From: Pollenia angustigena
Taxonomy: Eukaryota; Arthropoda; Insecta; Diptera; Polleniidae
NCBI GenBank assembly: GCA_930367215.1
Contig: OV884057.1
Coordinates: 260,418,339-260,482,338, forward strand
Direction of reading: 5' to 3'
Length of the DNA stretch: 64,000 bases
The notes under the pieces were generated by a model. The model was given only the letters and a program-made list of their open reading frames with translations. It made no database searches and was not told where the DNA came from. The position numbers and the translations under genes were made by a program. This document shows, piece after piece, positions 1 to 10,951 of the stretch. How positions within the stretch are numbered: the stretch's first letter is position 1; every line of letters starts with the position of its first letter.

Positions 1-217
1 TGTGAAATTTCGTGAAGATCCGTACATAATTTACCCTAGGCCCCATAGAAACCCTACTACCGGAAAACAGTTTAGTCGCCTAAAACCATAATTAATAACA
101 AATCGTCACAGTTTAAGATAATAATAACATCATACAGATATTTCTCCTTAAACATTCGAACGGTCGGTGGAGGGTATCAAAGATTCGCCACAGCCGAATA
201 TAGCACTCTAACTTGTT
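1..217 (+). repeat. DINE-1-like (Helentron-type) element, 3' part
   Basis: This is the 3' portion of a non-autonomous element cut by the window edge. Its end carries the signature shared by all copies here: a GGTGGAGGGTAT block, a short hairpin (ATTCGCC/GCCGAAT type) and the terminus CACTCTAACTTGTTT. The hairpin close to the 3' end and the T-rich end fit Helentron-type rolling-circle elements. The interior phrase around ATAATTTACC..GGCCCC recurs near 30.4 kb, 49.95 kb and 63.4 kb. It carries no coding sequence. Confidence 0.65.
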
Positions 218-226
218 TTTTTTTAA

Positions 227-446
227 CTTTTTTCAAAAGTACCCAAAAAACAGGAAAAATTAAAAGTTTCAATTAAAAATTTTTATAAAAAAAAACTTAT
301 GTATGATACAAATCCAAAAACAGGTCGATTAGATATTAAGTTAAATTTTATTTCCCTGTGCTTAATAACAATATCACGTAACAACCAAATGCCTGAGGGC
401 AGGTTTAAGTGAACGTTGCGAAAACGCAACGCAGGGCCTTAATGGG
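227..446. repeat. TTAA-flanked dispersed repeat, copy 1
   Basis: A ~220-bp stretch is nearly identical to 31477-31695. Both copies have TTAA immediately on each side, which suggests a TTAA-targeting DNA transposon such as piggyBac or Kolobok. The right end carries the perfect hairpin GTTGCG-AAAA-CGCAAC followed by GGGCCTTAATGGG. No long terminal inverted repeat and no coding sequence are visible. Confidence 0.6.
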
Positions 447-450
447 TTAA

Positions 451-2362
451 GACTTTGCCTTTAGCAACAGCGAACATTTCCAATTAGTGCAAATATTTAT
501 TTCACGAAGAATAAAAATTATACAAAAGATGTACTGTACATTATATTATGGCCAACAAAAAGCAGAAACCTAATCTAAATTTACAGAATACGGCTAAATG
601 AGCCATTTAAATTTAAACCCATGGAGACACACGCAAACAAAAGAACATGAACTCCTACAGCCAACAATAACAACGAACAACAACCCATTTGTAAACATAA
701 CCGTAGAAACAGCAAAACATTAAACAAAGATGTCTCAACTTTCACTACTTCTGAACATCATATACACATATTAACTGTCACAAGTGACAGCACCACAATA
801 ACAATGGCAGCAACAACTACAACAAGCTACATACATACATCACATCAGTTGTGAGACACAATCACAGCTAAATGCATAAAGTGACACAAAAAAACTGACA
901 GCAACAACATTAGTATTTCTATGTGTGAATGTGTGATGAGTTGTTGTTGCCAAAGTAATGCGAAGCAGTTGCTGCACCAAAGGCAGCAGTACTTTGTTAA
1001 AAGTAATGGCTGACATGCGTTAATGGTTTCACGTTTCAATGTCCACGTTTTTCTAATGCTGTATAATTGCACTCATTGCCTCCATTGCATCCATACTTGC
1101 AACATAAATATTGTTTACTGCTCTGGAATTTGCATTCATACAACACATTAGCCAGCCCAAATGACTGACATGCCACACCCTTGGAAACGAACAACCCGAA
1201 AAAATAAAACAAACTATACTTTTATGCAACATACAAACGCCACAAAAACCCATCAACTGCATCAGCAACTGAAGAAAGAAAAAATTGGGTGTCTCAAGTC
1301 GAGTCTTGTCGCTGGATGATGTTTTACTTTTGATGTTACAAATGTTTCTGTCTACTCTACATTTGTTAAACAAAATAATATTTAATGTGGAAATGTACAT
1401 GAGCTTTACGAATAACGAAACCAACTAATTTTGAAGTATCTTTGTGCTCCACCTATCCCATTAAGTGAGCTGATTTATGACTAAAAGTCAAGTAAATGAT
1501 AATTTTAATTGAAATACGGTTAACCCTTTACCTCAGTTTTTTTTTGTCTTATTAAATGTATTGGTCCCACGTTCCATTAACATCCTTTTCCTTTTGTGTA
1601 TTTCTTGTCTTTGTTGCACTCCAAAAACCGCACTCAGTACCAGCAGCAACAACTCAAGTGGAATAACAATAAAAAGTGTACATAGATTACAAAATATACA
1701 AACCCGAAGACAACGACAAAAAAAGTTGCTGTTGAGAAAAATTATTAATTCACACATGAATGACAGTTGAAAAACACTCAACAATCCCATAGAATGAAGA
1801 TGACTAGAAGTTTATTTTGCCCTGTCTTGTGTTAGAAAAAAAAAACAAATAACAGCAACATAAAATATACAACAACAATTGAAAAACAGTCGCAGGGAAA
1901 TTCTAAGAAAACTCTTTCTATTATTCATTGTGCATGCATTTGCAAATTGTGTCTACTTTTTTAAATCTCTACTTCAACTCAAAAGGTGAACAGCACCTGA
2001 AAAATAAAAAAAAAAAAAATTTTTAAAGTCAAAAACAAATTCGAAGATTGTCAAGTTTTGAAATGAGAAAGTGACATTTTATTTATCCAGGAAAAATGTG
2101 TATGTATCTTAATAAATTGCTGTTAATATCGTTCTAATTCACAGCTGTTTGATGTCTAAAAATTGAGGGAGTGGAAAAAATATGTTTTGTAAAAATTTTG
2201 TGATACTTTTTGTTATTATTTTTTTATATTATTAATAATAAGAAAAGTTCATATCAGGCCAGTTTAAATATGCAACAGAATAATTAAAATATGCATGCAT
2301 ATACACCGAAAAAAAAACTTATAAATATGAGAAATTAATTATAATTGTGCTAATTAAATGTT
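451..2362. other. No gene seen; AT-rich DNA with CAA-type simple repeats
   Basis: Short open frames exist on both strands but none shows a recognisable domain, codon pattern or splice context. The stretch is rich in CAACAA/ACAACA runs and A/T homopolymers. It has no visible second copy in the window, so it may be single-copy intergenic or intronic DNA. Confidence 0.5.
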
Positions 2363-2697
2363 CCGCAGGGTTCCATAGTTGGACCATCAATGTATCCGAT
2401 CAATGCTGATAATATACCAAAACAGCTAAAATAGCCCATGATACTTATGATATTCAGTTCTACCTTGATGGCTCTAAAGCATTCATCATCACTAGAGTTA
2501 CAGCTCTTAACACCGATCTAAGTAAAATTTTTCTGTGGTCAACTGCAAATGGTTTACGAATTAACCCTACGAAGTCAAAATTTCTTATTATTTGTAAAAA
2601 TTTTGTCAAAGTTGAATTCAAAATTGATTTTTTTTTTCTAGGTGGCGGCAAAATGTTATTCTGCTTTTCAACAGTACACTGACTTGGTCATGTCACA
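2363..2697 (+). pseudogene. LINE reverse transcriptase remnant, palm/thumb part
   Basis: Translation on the plus strand gives PQGSIVGP (RT block with PQGS), then a stretch ending QFYLDGSKAF, then ANGLRINPTKSK at about 2545-2582, then NSTLTWSCHIN. These follow the order of a Jockey/CR1-type non-LTR ORF2. The catalytic YADD box is missing: the sequence reads TYDIQFYL where YADDVQFYL would be expected, as if about six bases were lost. The frame is also broken between PQGS and this segment. The copy is therefore dead. It is interrupted at 2698 by a TTAA-flanked insertion and resumes at about 3350. The family looks the same as the minus-strand LINE at 22 kb. Confidence 0.7.
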
Positions 2698-2701
2698 TTA
2701 A

Positions 2702-3345
2702 CCCTTAACTACCCAGTATGCTTTTGTAACGTAACTGACAAGTAGTGTCCAACGGACTCATTAAAGCAATTAATGATACTTAAAGAAAAACAAAGACAGT
2801 ATACATTAAAAAAATTTTTAATTGATATTATTTGCTTAGGTTTTTTGTTTATTTAACTTTAATTAGCTCTTTTTTAAGCAAATACCTTAAGATATCTTCA
2901 TTGTCACTTTCAGAAAGGGCACGTTCAATTTCTCCCTGTTTTATGTTTGTAAAACTAATATTGTGACAAAATGTGCTTTGCGATTGATTGATTTATAATA
3001 AAAGTAAAAAAACAACCTGCTTAGAGAATCAAGAAGAAGCAAAGATTTCAACGCCGACTAGACAGTTTCAGAATGGCGGTCACTTGTATGAAACTTGGAC
3101 GACTCGATTCAAATAATTTATTATTGTGTCTATTTGACACTTGTGGTTTGATGCGCAACTATTTTCGTTTATTGGTAATAACTAATAAACTATTAATGCA
3201 ACAAATATTTTTATTGCGCATTTCTATTGTCAAGACCATCGGGGTAGAATAGGTAAAACGGGGTTTCTCTAAAATAAATACTTTAGCTTTAATGAGCAAT
3301 GGAATTCAAAAATGTGTCCGCGAGACACTTGTGGGTTGTTAAGTG
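2702..3345. mobile_element. TTAA-type non-autonomous DNA transposon inside a LINE
   Basis: The 5' end CCCTTAACTACCCA and the inverted 3' end (CACTTAACAACCCA on the other strand) form imperfect terminal inverted repeats. TTAA precedes the left end and TAAA follows the right end, an intact and a decayed TTAA site. LINE coding sequence is recognisable on both sides, which supports insertion. A piggyBac or Kolobok relative is likely. No transposase is seen. Confidence 0.55.
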
Positions 3346-3349
3346 TAAA

Positions 3350-3486
3350 CCAGTCATGTGAAGGAGTGTATAGTGGGGTACATAGTAATACACTTAACAA
3401 TAAATAAGACTTTTCTTGGCTAAAGCCAACTTACTATCAACTCTCAGAAATCTTCTCTGACTGTAACTCAAAAGTAGAGTTTCTAC
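3350..3486 (+). pseudogene. LINE remnant, continuation after the insertion
   Basis: In shifting frames the translation gives VYSGVH, then LAKANLL, then SEIFSDCNSK. The last matches the block CEIFSNCDAKS in the minus-strand LINE at 22.3 kb. This is the downstream part of the same ORF2 as 2363-2697. It is frameshifted and contains stops, and it ends where CCCGG-rich hAT sequence begins. Confidence 0.55.
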
Positions 3487-4300
3487 GCGGGAAAGAATTC
3501 CCGGAAATCCCGGACATTTTTTTTAAATTAATCCCGGAAAATTTTTTTCGGGAATTTTCGGGAATTTCAATTTAATTTTTTTGAAATTTTAATTTTTTAG
3601 CATCGTTTAAATCAAAAACGAGCAATAAAAACATATTCTTTACTAAAATTAACCAACAAATCAAACTATTTTCCCTATGCCAAAAAATCAACGGTCCTTT
3701 TAATTGCTGATGAAATGTCCAAAAAGCTTCTTGTGGTATAAAATGAAAATGTACACGATACACCATCACCAACACCAGATGTTGAACCATCTACAAATTC
3801 TAAAAAAATAAATGCAAAGAAAATACAAAAGCCTGAAAAAATCTTAAAAAAAAGAATTTACGGCTATGAAGTCACGGGGAACTGGCGAACATATTAATAC
3901 TCTTTGAATGATGAGCTTCTAACTTAAAACCAACGTCTGTAGAAAGCGAGAGCACGTTTTCGATTCCATTAAGGACTAAAATAGAAACTCTGATGAGATT
4001 TAAATGCTTTAATAATTTTTTGCTCAAAAGAAATTTCATTTTACCAAGTTGCTACTAATAATAACTACTAAATATTAAAAAGTTTTAATAATGTGTGATC
4101 TGCCACACACATACATACATATATACATAATATGAATGTAACAATTTATTTGGTTTTGTTTTGATTTCTGTTGAATTAATAAAGCTAACTTTTTTGGGCT
4201 GTTGTATATGTGTACATTCTTTTAAAAAAGTAAAAACTTTTGTCTTGAACTCATTTAATGAAATCATTGTTGTAGTCCGGGAAATTAGGAACTCATAACA
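3487..4300 (+). mobile_element. hAT transposon remnant
   Basis: The left part (3490-3570) holds repeated CCCGGAA/TTCCCGG/TTCGGGAATTTTCGGG motifs, and the right part ends with CCGGGAAATT. Between them lies degenerate transposase sequence (separate entry). The layout fits a hAT element with CCCGGGAATT-type subterminal repeats, a type common in flies. Exact ends and target duplication were not resolved. Confidence 0.55.
3735..4035 (+). pseudogene. hAT transposase C-terminal remnant
   Basis: The plus strand encodes TPSPTPD at about 3760-3780, then KINAKKIQKPEKI, then YGYEVTGNW. After a frameshift it gives PTSVESESTFS at about 3930-3962, followed by TKIETLMRF. The PTSVESE-TFS motif is the core of the hAT C-terminal dimerisation domain. 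An in-frame stop after GNWRTY and the frameshift show that it is dead. Only the distal quarter of a usual ~600-residue transposase is left. Confidence 0.65.
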
Positions 4301-4624
4301 AATTTTGGCAACATCGTACGTTACATACTCCGCTTTTCGTCGTAAAATTGCAACATCAGAACAATCAAAATATCTGCATTGCCGATTAAAATTTATGAGT
4401 TCTTTAAGAGGTTATGACATTATGCAAATAATACATCGGGATCCATGAGACAGGTTTTCTTATTGACCATTTGTTTCTGGAGTCAACTTCCTTGAAAATT
4501 GGAAACTATTAGCAACGCAAATAAATTAAAATATTAGCTTTATTAATTTTACTGAACGTAATCTGCTCTAAATGTCATTCGTAACTTATTATTGTAAATA
4601 TTAGTATTATTCTTTAAATTTATA
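4301..4624. other. Unassigned AT-rich stretch
   Basis: Nothing recognisable is seen on either strand. It might be decayed LINE or hAT tail, but no motif supports that. Confidence 0.4.
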
Positions 4625-4871
4625 TCTGTGGCGTTTTGACAAAACATCTTAAGTCGAATGTAAAAAGTTTAAAAAATTCTGTTTATGATACGAATTTTCA
4701 TTCAAAATACATTTTTGTTAACGTTTTTAAAATTTTGTATTATAAACGGAATTTTTCTTTAATTGTGGTTTATTTTATTATTTAATAAAAATGATTGCTT
4801 CACCGAGCTTTTTTTTAAAACTTTTTTGCTATCTTATCTCGACTTGAGTTGTTTTGTCGAAATGCCACAGA
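4625..4871. mobile_element. TA-flanked MITE (Tc1/mariner-like)
   Basis: The ends TCTGTGGCGTTTTGACAAAA and the inverted TCTGTGGCATTTCGACAAAA match over more than 30 bp in all, with few mismatches. TA sits on each side. At 247 bp it is too short to encode a transposase. The TA site is compatible with the Tc1/mariner superfamily. Confidence 0.6.
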
Positions 4872-5715
4872 TATACTTATGTGATTTCAACTGATTATGT
4901 TTTATTGATATACTTTTCAGATTCTTATACAATAAATTATAAGATATTTTATCTTGTTGTATAAGAAATTCGAAATACAAATATAAAATATATTCATCGG
5001 TTCCGCTTTTATTAAGATATATGTATGGTCAACGTGTTAAGACCAAATGTGCCTGAGCTGACCTAAGTAACTTTGGGAATACATGTTAATCACATGTGGC
5101 AAACCACATTCAACGAATGGCCATCATTCATCCGTTGTGTGAAATATAAGATAATAACTACGACTTTAAATTTTTTTTTGTTCGGGCACAAATTGAAAAA
5201 ATTAAAAAAGACCGAAAAATGCAATATTCTTAGTTTTTAGACATTTTGCTATGTATGTCTCAGAAACTGAGCATTGTATTGTTTAGCGGAACGGAGAGAT
5301 TTGCTGTAAAGAAATATAAAGCCTGTATGTTTTATTGTATGTAGAACAATCTGCATAAGCTTTAAATTTCATCAATATCAAAATTGCCCATCTGTCCCTT
5401 CATATTACTTGCTTTTGAAAACATACAAACAATGTGTGTTTTAGTTACGCAGATCTATCTATTCAAATTTCATCAAAATTGGTAAGATATTTTCGGAGTT
5501 CATGTAATTCTCCGTATCTCCCCTCTTGGTCGCTTTCGGTCAGAGGACCGTCGAGCGGATATATAGACTGGAGGCGGAGGGAAGGGTGAACAGAGACTCA
5601 TGTTAAAAAAGCTTTTTTTTTAGTACGAAAACTATTGCTTTAATATACCTCTTCTAAAACGATAATTAATAGTTTCTGGAGGTTTAGCGGCCATGAACCC
5701 TATCCAATATAAGTA
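4872..5715. other. Unassigned; GC-richer patch at 5510-5600
   Basis: No gene is seen. The patch at 5510-5600 (TCTCCCCTCTTGGTCGC, then GAGCGGATATATAGACTGG) differs in composition from its surroundings. Together with the phrase GAGGTTTAGCG, present at 5682 and 6258, it looks like a decayed transposon. The element type is not clear. Confidence 0.35.
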
Positions 5716-6110
5716 CACACAGAAAAAAATACCAATGGTAAATTAACATGCCGAAATGTTGATTTAAATTAATTATTATTTCATATTAATTTTAAATGAA
5801 AAATATTAAAATAACCTTAAATCACGTTTATTTAATATTATTCACTGTTAAAACAACTTTGTTCAATATTGAATAGAAAAAAACAAAACCATAAAAAGAA
5901 AAACATAATTTTTTTTATTTTCATGATTAAAATATGTTATAAAAAGAATACAATTCCCGTATTCTTTTAGTTAAAATTATTTAGTTAAATAGTACATCAA
6001 GTTTTCAAAGTAAAATGATGACGAAATCCATATCGGGCCATTCAGCTGTTGCTTTTGTTACAAAGGAGAATACAAGAAAAGTGAAACGGCGCCACGAAAT
6101 AACACCCGAT
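5716..6110. mobile_element. Truncated CACAGAAAAAA-ended element
   Basis: It starts CACACAGAAAAAAAT, like the TA-flanked element at 50090-51116. It shares an internal phrase with it (ATGATGACGAAA..CATATCG at 6014 and 50648). No matching right end is found, so the copy looks truncated. Confidence 0.35.
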
Positions 6111-6149
6111 GAAATAACGCCCAATTAGAAAATTGATTCCCGATTTCGA

Positions 6150-6375
6150 AAAAGTACCAGACACCTGTCCGCTTATTTTGCTAAAGAGCAACGATAAACA
6201 TTACATTTTTGTCTGTCTGTTTTAGTTTTGGAGATATGAGTTAGTCCAGAATAGGAGGTTTAGCGCCTCTGGAACCTGAAATCAGACCGGCAGTTCCGGA
6301 TATTACCTTTTACAAACAGACAAACAGAGAAATATACAAACTTTTTAGCTTTATAATATTAGTATAGATATATAG
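6150..6375 (+). repeat. Possible RTE-type LINE 3' tail
   Basis: The stretch ends with an ACAGACAAACAGAGAAATA run, then TTTATAATATTAGTATAGAT and an ATAGAT-like repeat. A tail of this form is typical of 3' ends of RTE-clade LINEs or SINEs that use them. No reverse transcriptase coding is seen beside it, so the call rests on the tail alone. Confidence 0.35.
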
Positions 6376-7381
6376 ATGTTGGTCTTTATATTGCAAATGT
6401 ACCACGTCACATTTTTTAGATAACGGTACATTGATATTTTTAGCTGTATAGCTCTTTTTCAGCCGTAATGGGGAGTCAAATGCTTATTGAATCAAAATGA
6501 GTTATATCTTGTTTGAAAGGCTACTAAATTAGGCACCAAATAGTAGATAATGGATCGTATAAAAAATGCCTGAGTAAAAGATAAGATTTCATTAAAATTT
6601 AAACGTTGTAAAACAATAATCGGTATTTTGGAAAATGTGTTGTATCACAATTAATACAAAATTTATAGTTTTTTTGTATAGTAAATTTAATCATAAAAGT
6701 TTTAAGCCCTAACGCAACAAAATCGGGTTAAAACTAAAAATCTAATAATAAAAAGAACGATAACATCTTTCTTTTAAATTCTTCAAATTAAACATACAAT
6801 GCATAAATGCATGCATACACGCTAGTAAATTAAAATGCTAGTATTTTCAAAATCGGGTTTTTAGGTTTTATTTATATACTTTTACCTTTAGCATCCAAAT
6901 TTTTTACCTGATTTTCATAAGTAGAAACTTTCCGAAAGAATTCTAAAATTATCTTGTTAACTCATTTATCAGTTGTTTTAAACCGCCACTGCATGATAGC
7001 GTTCATACAGTAGTTGCTAAAAAACGATACCCTTTTGCCTTTATTTGAAAATTCTCGAGGTTGATATGTTTACAAAAAATAAAGAAACAACCGTTTTAAA
7101 CAAAATTTTAGAACGTTGTTAAGTCATACTTTGAGGTTTGGAGAGTGTAATTGGTGATTTTCTTAAAAGAAAAAAACAATATCGTTGTTAAATTGCAGCT
7201 TATGATTGAAATCCAGCAAAATCGTCTCTGTAGGAAATGATTTATAAATTCCACTGTCGAACAACCACCCATAAAAAAATAATAAATTTGTGACCAAACA
7301 AGTAAAAATATTGTGGATTGCACATTAGGGTAATAACATTTTTTGGACGTCATTACCCCAAGGGACTATATTACGATCATA
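6376..7381. other. No gene or recognisable repeat seen
   Basis: AT-rich sequence with only short random open frames. No second copy, inverted end or splice-like exon was found. Confidence 0.4.
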
Positions 7382-7803
7382 TGTTTTGTTAATAAAAAAC
7401 CCTCCACCGCAATTAGTTTTGAAGAGGGTATACTAAGTTTGTCATTCCGTGTGAAACTTTTTTATTATTCATCTCAGACCCCATAATGTATATGAGGGGC
7501 TTAAAGCACAAGGGGTTTAAGTGACTTATGTTAAATAATGAGGCAAAAGCAGTTGTTTCGCTTGTGCTCCAAGCGAAGCATGTATTTTAATGCCAAGTGC
7601 TTGAATTGTTCATCATATCTAGCGTCTGGATGAGAATCATAAATTCACCTTTTGTGCTCTGAACAACTTCTCCGAACTTCACCTATAATTCCATATGTAA
7701 ACTCAATTTTAGGAAATGGTACTTAAACCCCATGTGCTTAAAGCCCCTCATATATTTTCTGGGTCCTTGGCACAGCCGAATATAGCACTGTAACTTGTTT
7801 TAA
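7382..7803 (+). repeat. DINE-1-like element, short copy with nested MITE
   Basis: The left part has ACCCTCCACC..GAGGGTATACTAAGTTTGTCATTCCG, the 5' hairpin and first block of the family, given here in two pieces. The right part has CTGGGTCCTT, CACAGCCGAATATAGCAC and an ACTTGTTTT end. The body is very short, and a 256-bp MITE splits it after ATGTATAT. Confidence 0.6.
7494..7749. mobile_element. MITE nested in the DINE-1-like copy
   Basis: Inverted ends GAGGGGCTTAAAGCACAAGG and GAGGGGCTTTAAGCACATGG (other strand) continue into GGTTTAAGT on both sides. ATAT borders both ends. DINE-1-like sequence on either side gives the insertion polarity. The superfamily is unresolved because the AT-rich target is ambiguous. 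Confidence 0.6.
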
Positions 7804-8119
7804 CTTTATTTTGGGGGAAAAACTACACGCGCTAAAAGTGATTTCTAATAAGTACTTTATTATTTTTAATAACTCTTTACAAAATTATGGAATTATATGG
7901 TTGTGACTAGGTTATGACTAGATAAAAGAAATAAACTTGAAGTTCAATATGCGCGATTTTTACAAAGTGGATAAAATGTCTTGCACTTATTCAATTCCAC
8001 GTTCTGTGCATACATATGTAACTGCGTTGTTGATTCCAAATTGCAGATGGTGTTCGTACCTAATATCTGATGAAACAGTCGTGGTCTTTCGTAAAATTTA
8101 TTGATGCCTTATTTAGAGT

Positions 8120-8190
8120 GCACCGGTAGGCTAGCTGGTAGTGATATCGTCTATCAGCGTCGGGGCTGCGGGTTCGATTCCAGCCAGAGA
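8120..8190 (+). repeat. tRNA-derived sequence (SINE head or tRNA pseudogene)
   Basis: It contains an A-box-like TAGGCTAGCTGGTAG and, 37 bp further on, a perfect B-box GGTTCGATTCC. The spacing fits an internal RNA polymerase III promoter. The flanking bases do not pair into a proper acceptor or T stem, so a functional tRNA is unlikely. The following 90 bp (TCTGGTTTTGATTCTG..) may be the body of a SINE. No second copy was seen in the window. Confidence 0.45.
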
Positions 8191-8849
8191 CTCTGGTTTT
8201 GATTCTGTAGACATGCGTAGAGCTTCGTGTGATTATTTTAGGAAATAAAAAACACTTTAAAATTGCTTTCTTGAAAACAGTGATCCGAAATCAAATCTCA
8301 AGCCATGCGTCACAAATAAAATCACATTTAGGTTCTAAAACTTTTTGGTAATTTGGAATACGAATTTAGGAGAAAATAGCAAATATTGGTCTTGAATTCC
8401 CCAAATTTTCGCATTTCTTGTTACACTTCTTTCTTATGTCTCATTTTGACTATACCAACTTAATATATATTTAACTGCAAATCATGTGACAAGATGATAT
8501 GAAAAGCAAAGTATTTTCACATTAACTAAAGTTCTTCAAAGACTTCATGGTTCTTGGCGCATGTACTTTTAAGACGATAGCTAAAATTTTGTAGGTGTTA
8601 ATATTTTTTGTTATGCCCTACACGATTTTACCTTGGAAGAACAGATTTCTGCAAAAAATTCAAAAATAAATAACCCCATTGCACATATTGCAATATGGTT
8701 TAAGATTTTACCCAGAATCCTTCTATATGACTACAAATCATATGAGAGATCTTCAATGGAATTTGTCGTAGACGTTTCTAATCTTACGAAACTAAAGTGT
8801 GTTTCGGGAATCGACTTTTTACGGAGCCTTAGGATATGAATGGATATTT
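8191..8849. other. No gene seen
   Basis: AT-rich. The longest open frame (8633-8839, plus strand) has no recognisable motif and no splice or promoter context. Part of it may be the degenerate 3' half of the adjacent minus-strand DINE-1-like copy. Confidence 0.4.
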
Positions 8850-9235
8850 ATTTTATTTAATAGTATAATTTGCAGTCATTAAAAACGAATTTGTTCAAAA
8901 ATTTATGAGAATCAGCGCATTCTGTCACCAATTTATGTTAGTTTTTGTAACAAAAATATAAATTTTCTTTCCTAAGAAACGATTGCGCTAGATTTCAATA
9001 GCAAACTGAGAATAAGAAAGAATTTTACGAGTCTTGTTCTTTTCTGTTGAGCCTTTCGAAAGTGAGCGGGTTTTTAACAGACAGCCAGACGAAGCTAAAT
9101 AGGCTAAGAATTCCTCGAGGCCCTTGAATATTTGTACTTTATCGGGCCTTAGATGAATATAGGGAAGGTTTCATACGAAATGGTAAACCAAGTATACCTT
9201 CATTTACTACCCAAAGCTACTAATAAAAGTGCCTA
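8850..9235 (-). repeat. DINE-1-like element, degenerate copy
   Basis: Read on the minus strand it begins with a GGTATAC block, then TCATCTAAGGCCCGATAAAGTA, here broken by mismatches, then TTTAGC..GTCTGGCTGTCTG (a GTCY-type run). It continues with homology to 51118-51540 in the same orientation, for example AAAACGAATTTGT and GCGCATTCTGT. Its 3' hairpin is not visible. Confidence 0.55.
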
Positions 9236-10951
9236 AAAACCTGTAGATATTTAAGGCTACACTAAGTTCTAGGAATAATTCATTATTTAACATTTTCATA
9301 TTCTATGAATATTTAATGCCATATGAATTGGTATCTATAAATTTCTCTTGACTATTTTAAGCAATTTTGTATCAAAACTTCATTAATGTTTAACATTGAA
9401 GTTTAAAGATAGTAATTAATTTCCTAAAGTAAACATTAAGTTATGTATATTTAAAACAAGTAAATATATTCTCTTAAGCTTAATATATTTTCTAATTTCT
9501 TTATTTTTCTTTCATTAATATTTATTAATCACTAGAGATGATGCATTGATAGCAAATATTTATTAAAACAAAACCAGAGTCAGGTAAACATGTTCAACTT
9601 TCTAAAGCTAAACAAACTCCTTAAATAATTCAACTTAATCACTTGTTTACCAAATAATTTTAAGCACTGCTGCAGTAACGGGCTGAACAAACTGCGTTTA
9701 TTTAACTGCATCTGCTGCTGTTGTTCATGTTGCAACTTTAACCGTCATTACTCTGGCACGAAATGTACACATGTCTATATTTACACAGGTACTTTGGCTG
9801 AAAATAAAAATAAAAAAAGAAAATAATTAAAACAAGCATTGCTACAAAATATATTTTAGAAGCAAAATGATACGCAAAAATGCTACAAGCTCCCACCATT
9901 TAACAGCGTTGTGTGTATGTGTGTTTAATCGTTATGCCACCTTTTTAACCACAACCAAACATGACTCTGAGAACCCATTTACTTAACAGCAACAGCAGTA
10001 ACAACTATAACAACATCTGCATGTTTTTTTTTCCTTTTATAAGATCTTTTTGTAGTATATTTCTTATGCATCCTTGACTGCATAATGAACTTAATCCTTG
10101 TGCACGTTTGTTTAACATTCAAATGTGTATGTGTGTTTGTTTATATATTAATGTTATTTAGGTGTTTGCGAGTACAAGTGCATGTGTTTATAAAGTGGTT
10201 TGTGTGTGTGTGTATTCATTTTCATACTCATTTACTTTATGGAGAATTTATTTGCATAAAATGTTCAAACACTTGAGCATTAAGCATATTTTTGTATATG
10301 TTTTTGTGCGTATGTGTGTTCGTGTAAGAGCTAGTTTACTTGCCTGCTTGTTTGTCTGTTTGTATACACTCAAGATGAATATGTACATATATTTAATAAA
10401 TATGTAATCATACTTATATAAATTTTTAATGTATGTAAAACGATTGGGTTTATTCTGAAATACATCTTTATATTAAAAAAAAATTTGCAAATTCATAACA
10501 GAACCGACTTTTAGAGAAAGTCTAATAAAAGTGTTTGATATTAAGTTTGATGAATCCATTTTAGAAAATTGCAATGGTTTTTAAACTTAATTACATTTCG
10601 ACTAGTTTTGATAAAACACGTCATTTTGTTAACCAATTTCGAACTTAACGTTTTGTCTTAAAATAATCATTCTTGAAGTTCAATATAAAGTTTTTTACGC
10701 TGGTCCCGTTAAGTTTAGTCTAATCCTTTATCGTATAAGAAGACAATAGTAAATAAAATGAAAATTATTGTGTTTATCTACTAAAAATAGGAAGACGAAA
10801 CTTATGCTGAATCTTGTACATGGAACAGTCTAAAGCTGCATATGTTATTTATGTTGATCCATTCTGTTGTTATTGTACACGGAAAAAAATGTCTTTTCAA
10901 AAATAATAAATAAATAATAAAAGAAATATTTCTGTGGCTAATATGCAAAAC
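9236..10951. other. No gene; TG-rich simple repeat and possible conserved block
   Basis: From about 10085 to 10340 the plus strand is dominated by TGTGTGTGT/TATGTGTGTT simple sequence, and the open frames there are low-complexity. Around 9660-9790 there is a GC-richer block with CTGCTGCAGTAACGGGC and CTGCATCTGCTGCTGTTG. This could be a conserved non-coding element, but that cannot be judged from one sequence. Confidence 0.45.

Noticed and set aside
8120..8190. Functional tRNA gene
   Set aside because: The promoter boxes are good but acceptor and T stems do not pair.
8633..8839. 68-codon open frame on the plus strand
   Set aside because: No domain, no splice or promoter context; composition matches the AT-rich background.
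10085..10407. Overlapping frames with V/C/F-rich peptides
   Set aside because: They are translations of a TG-type simple repeat.
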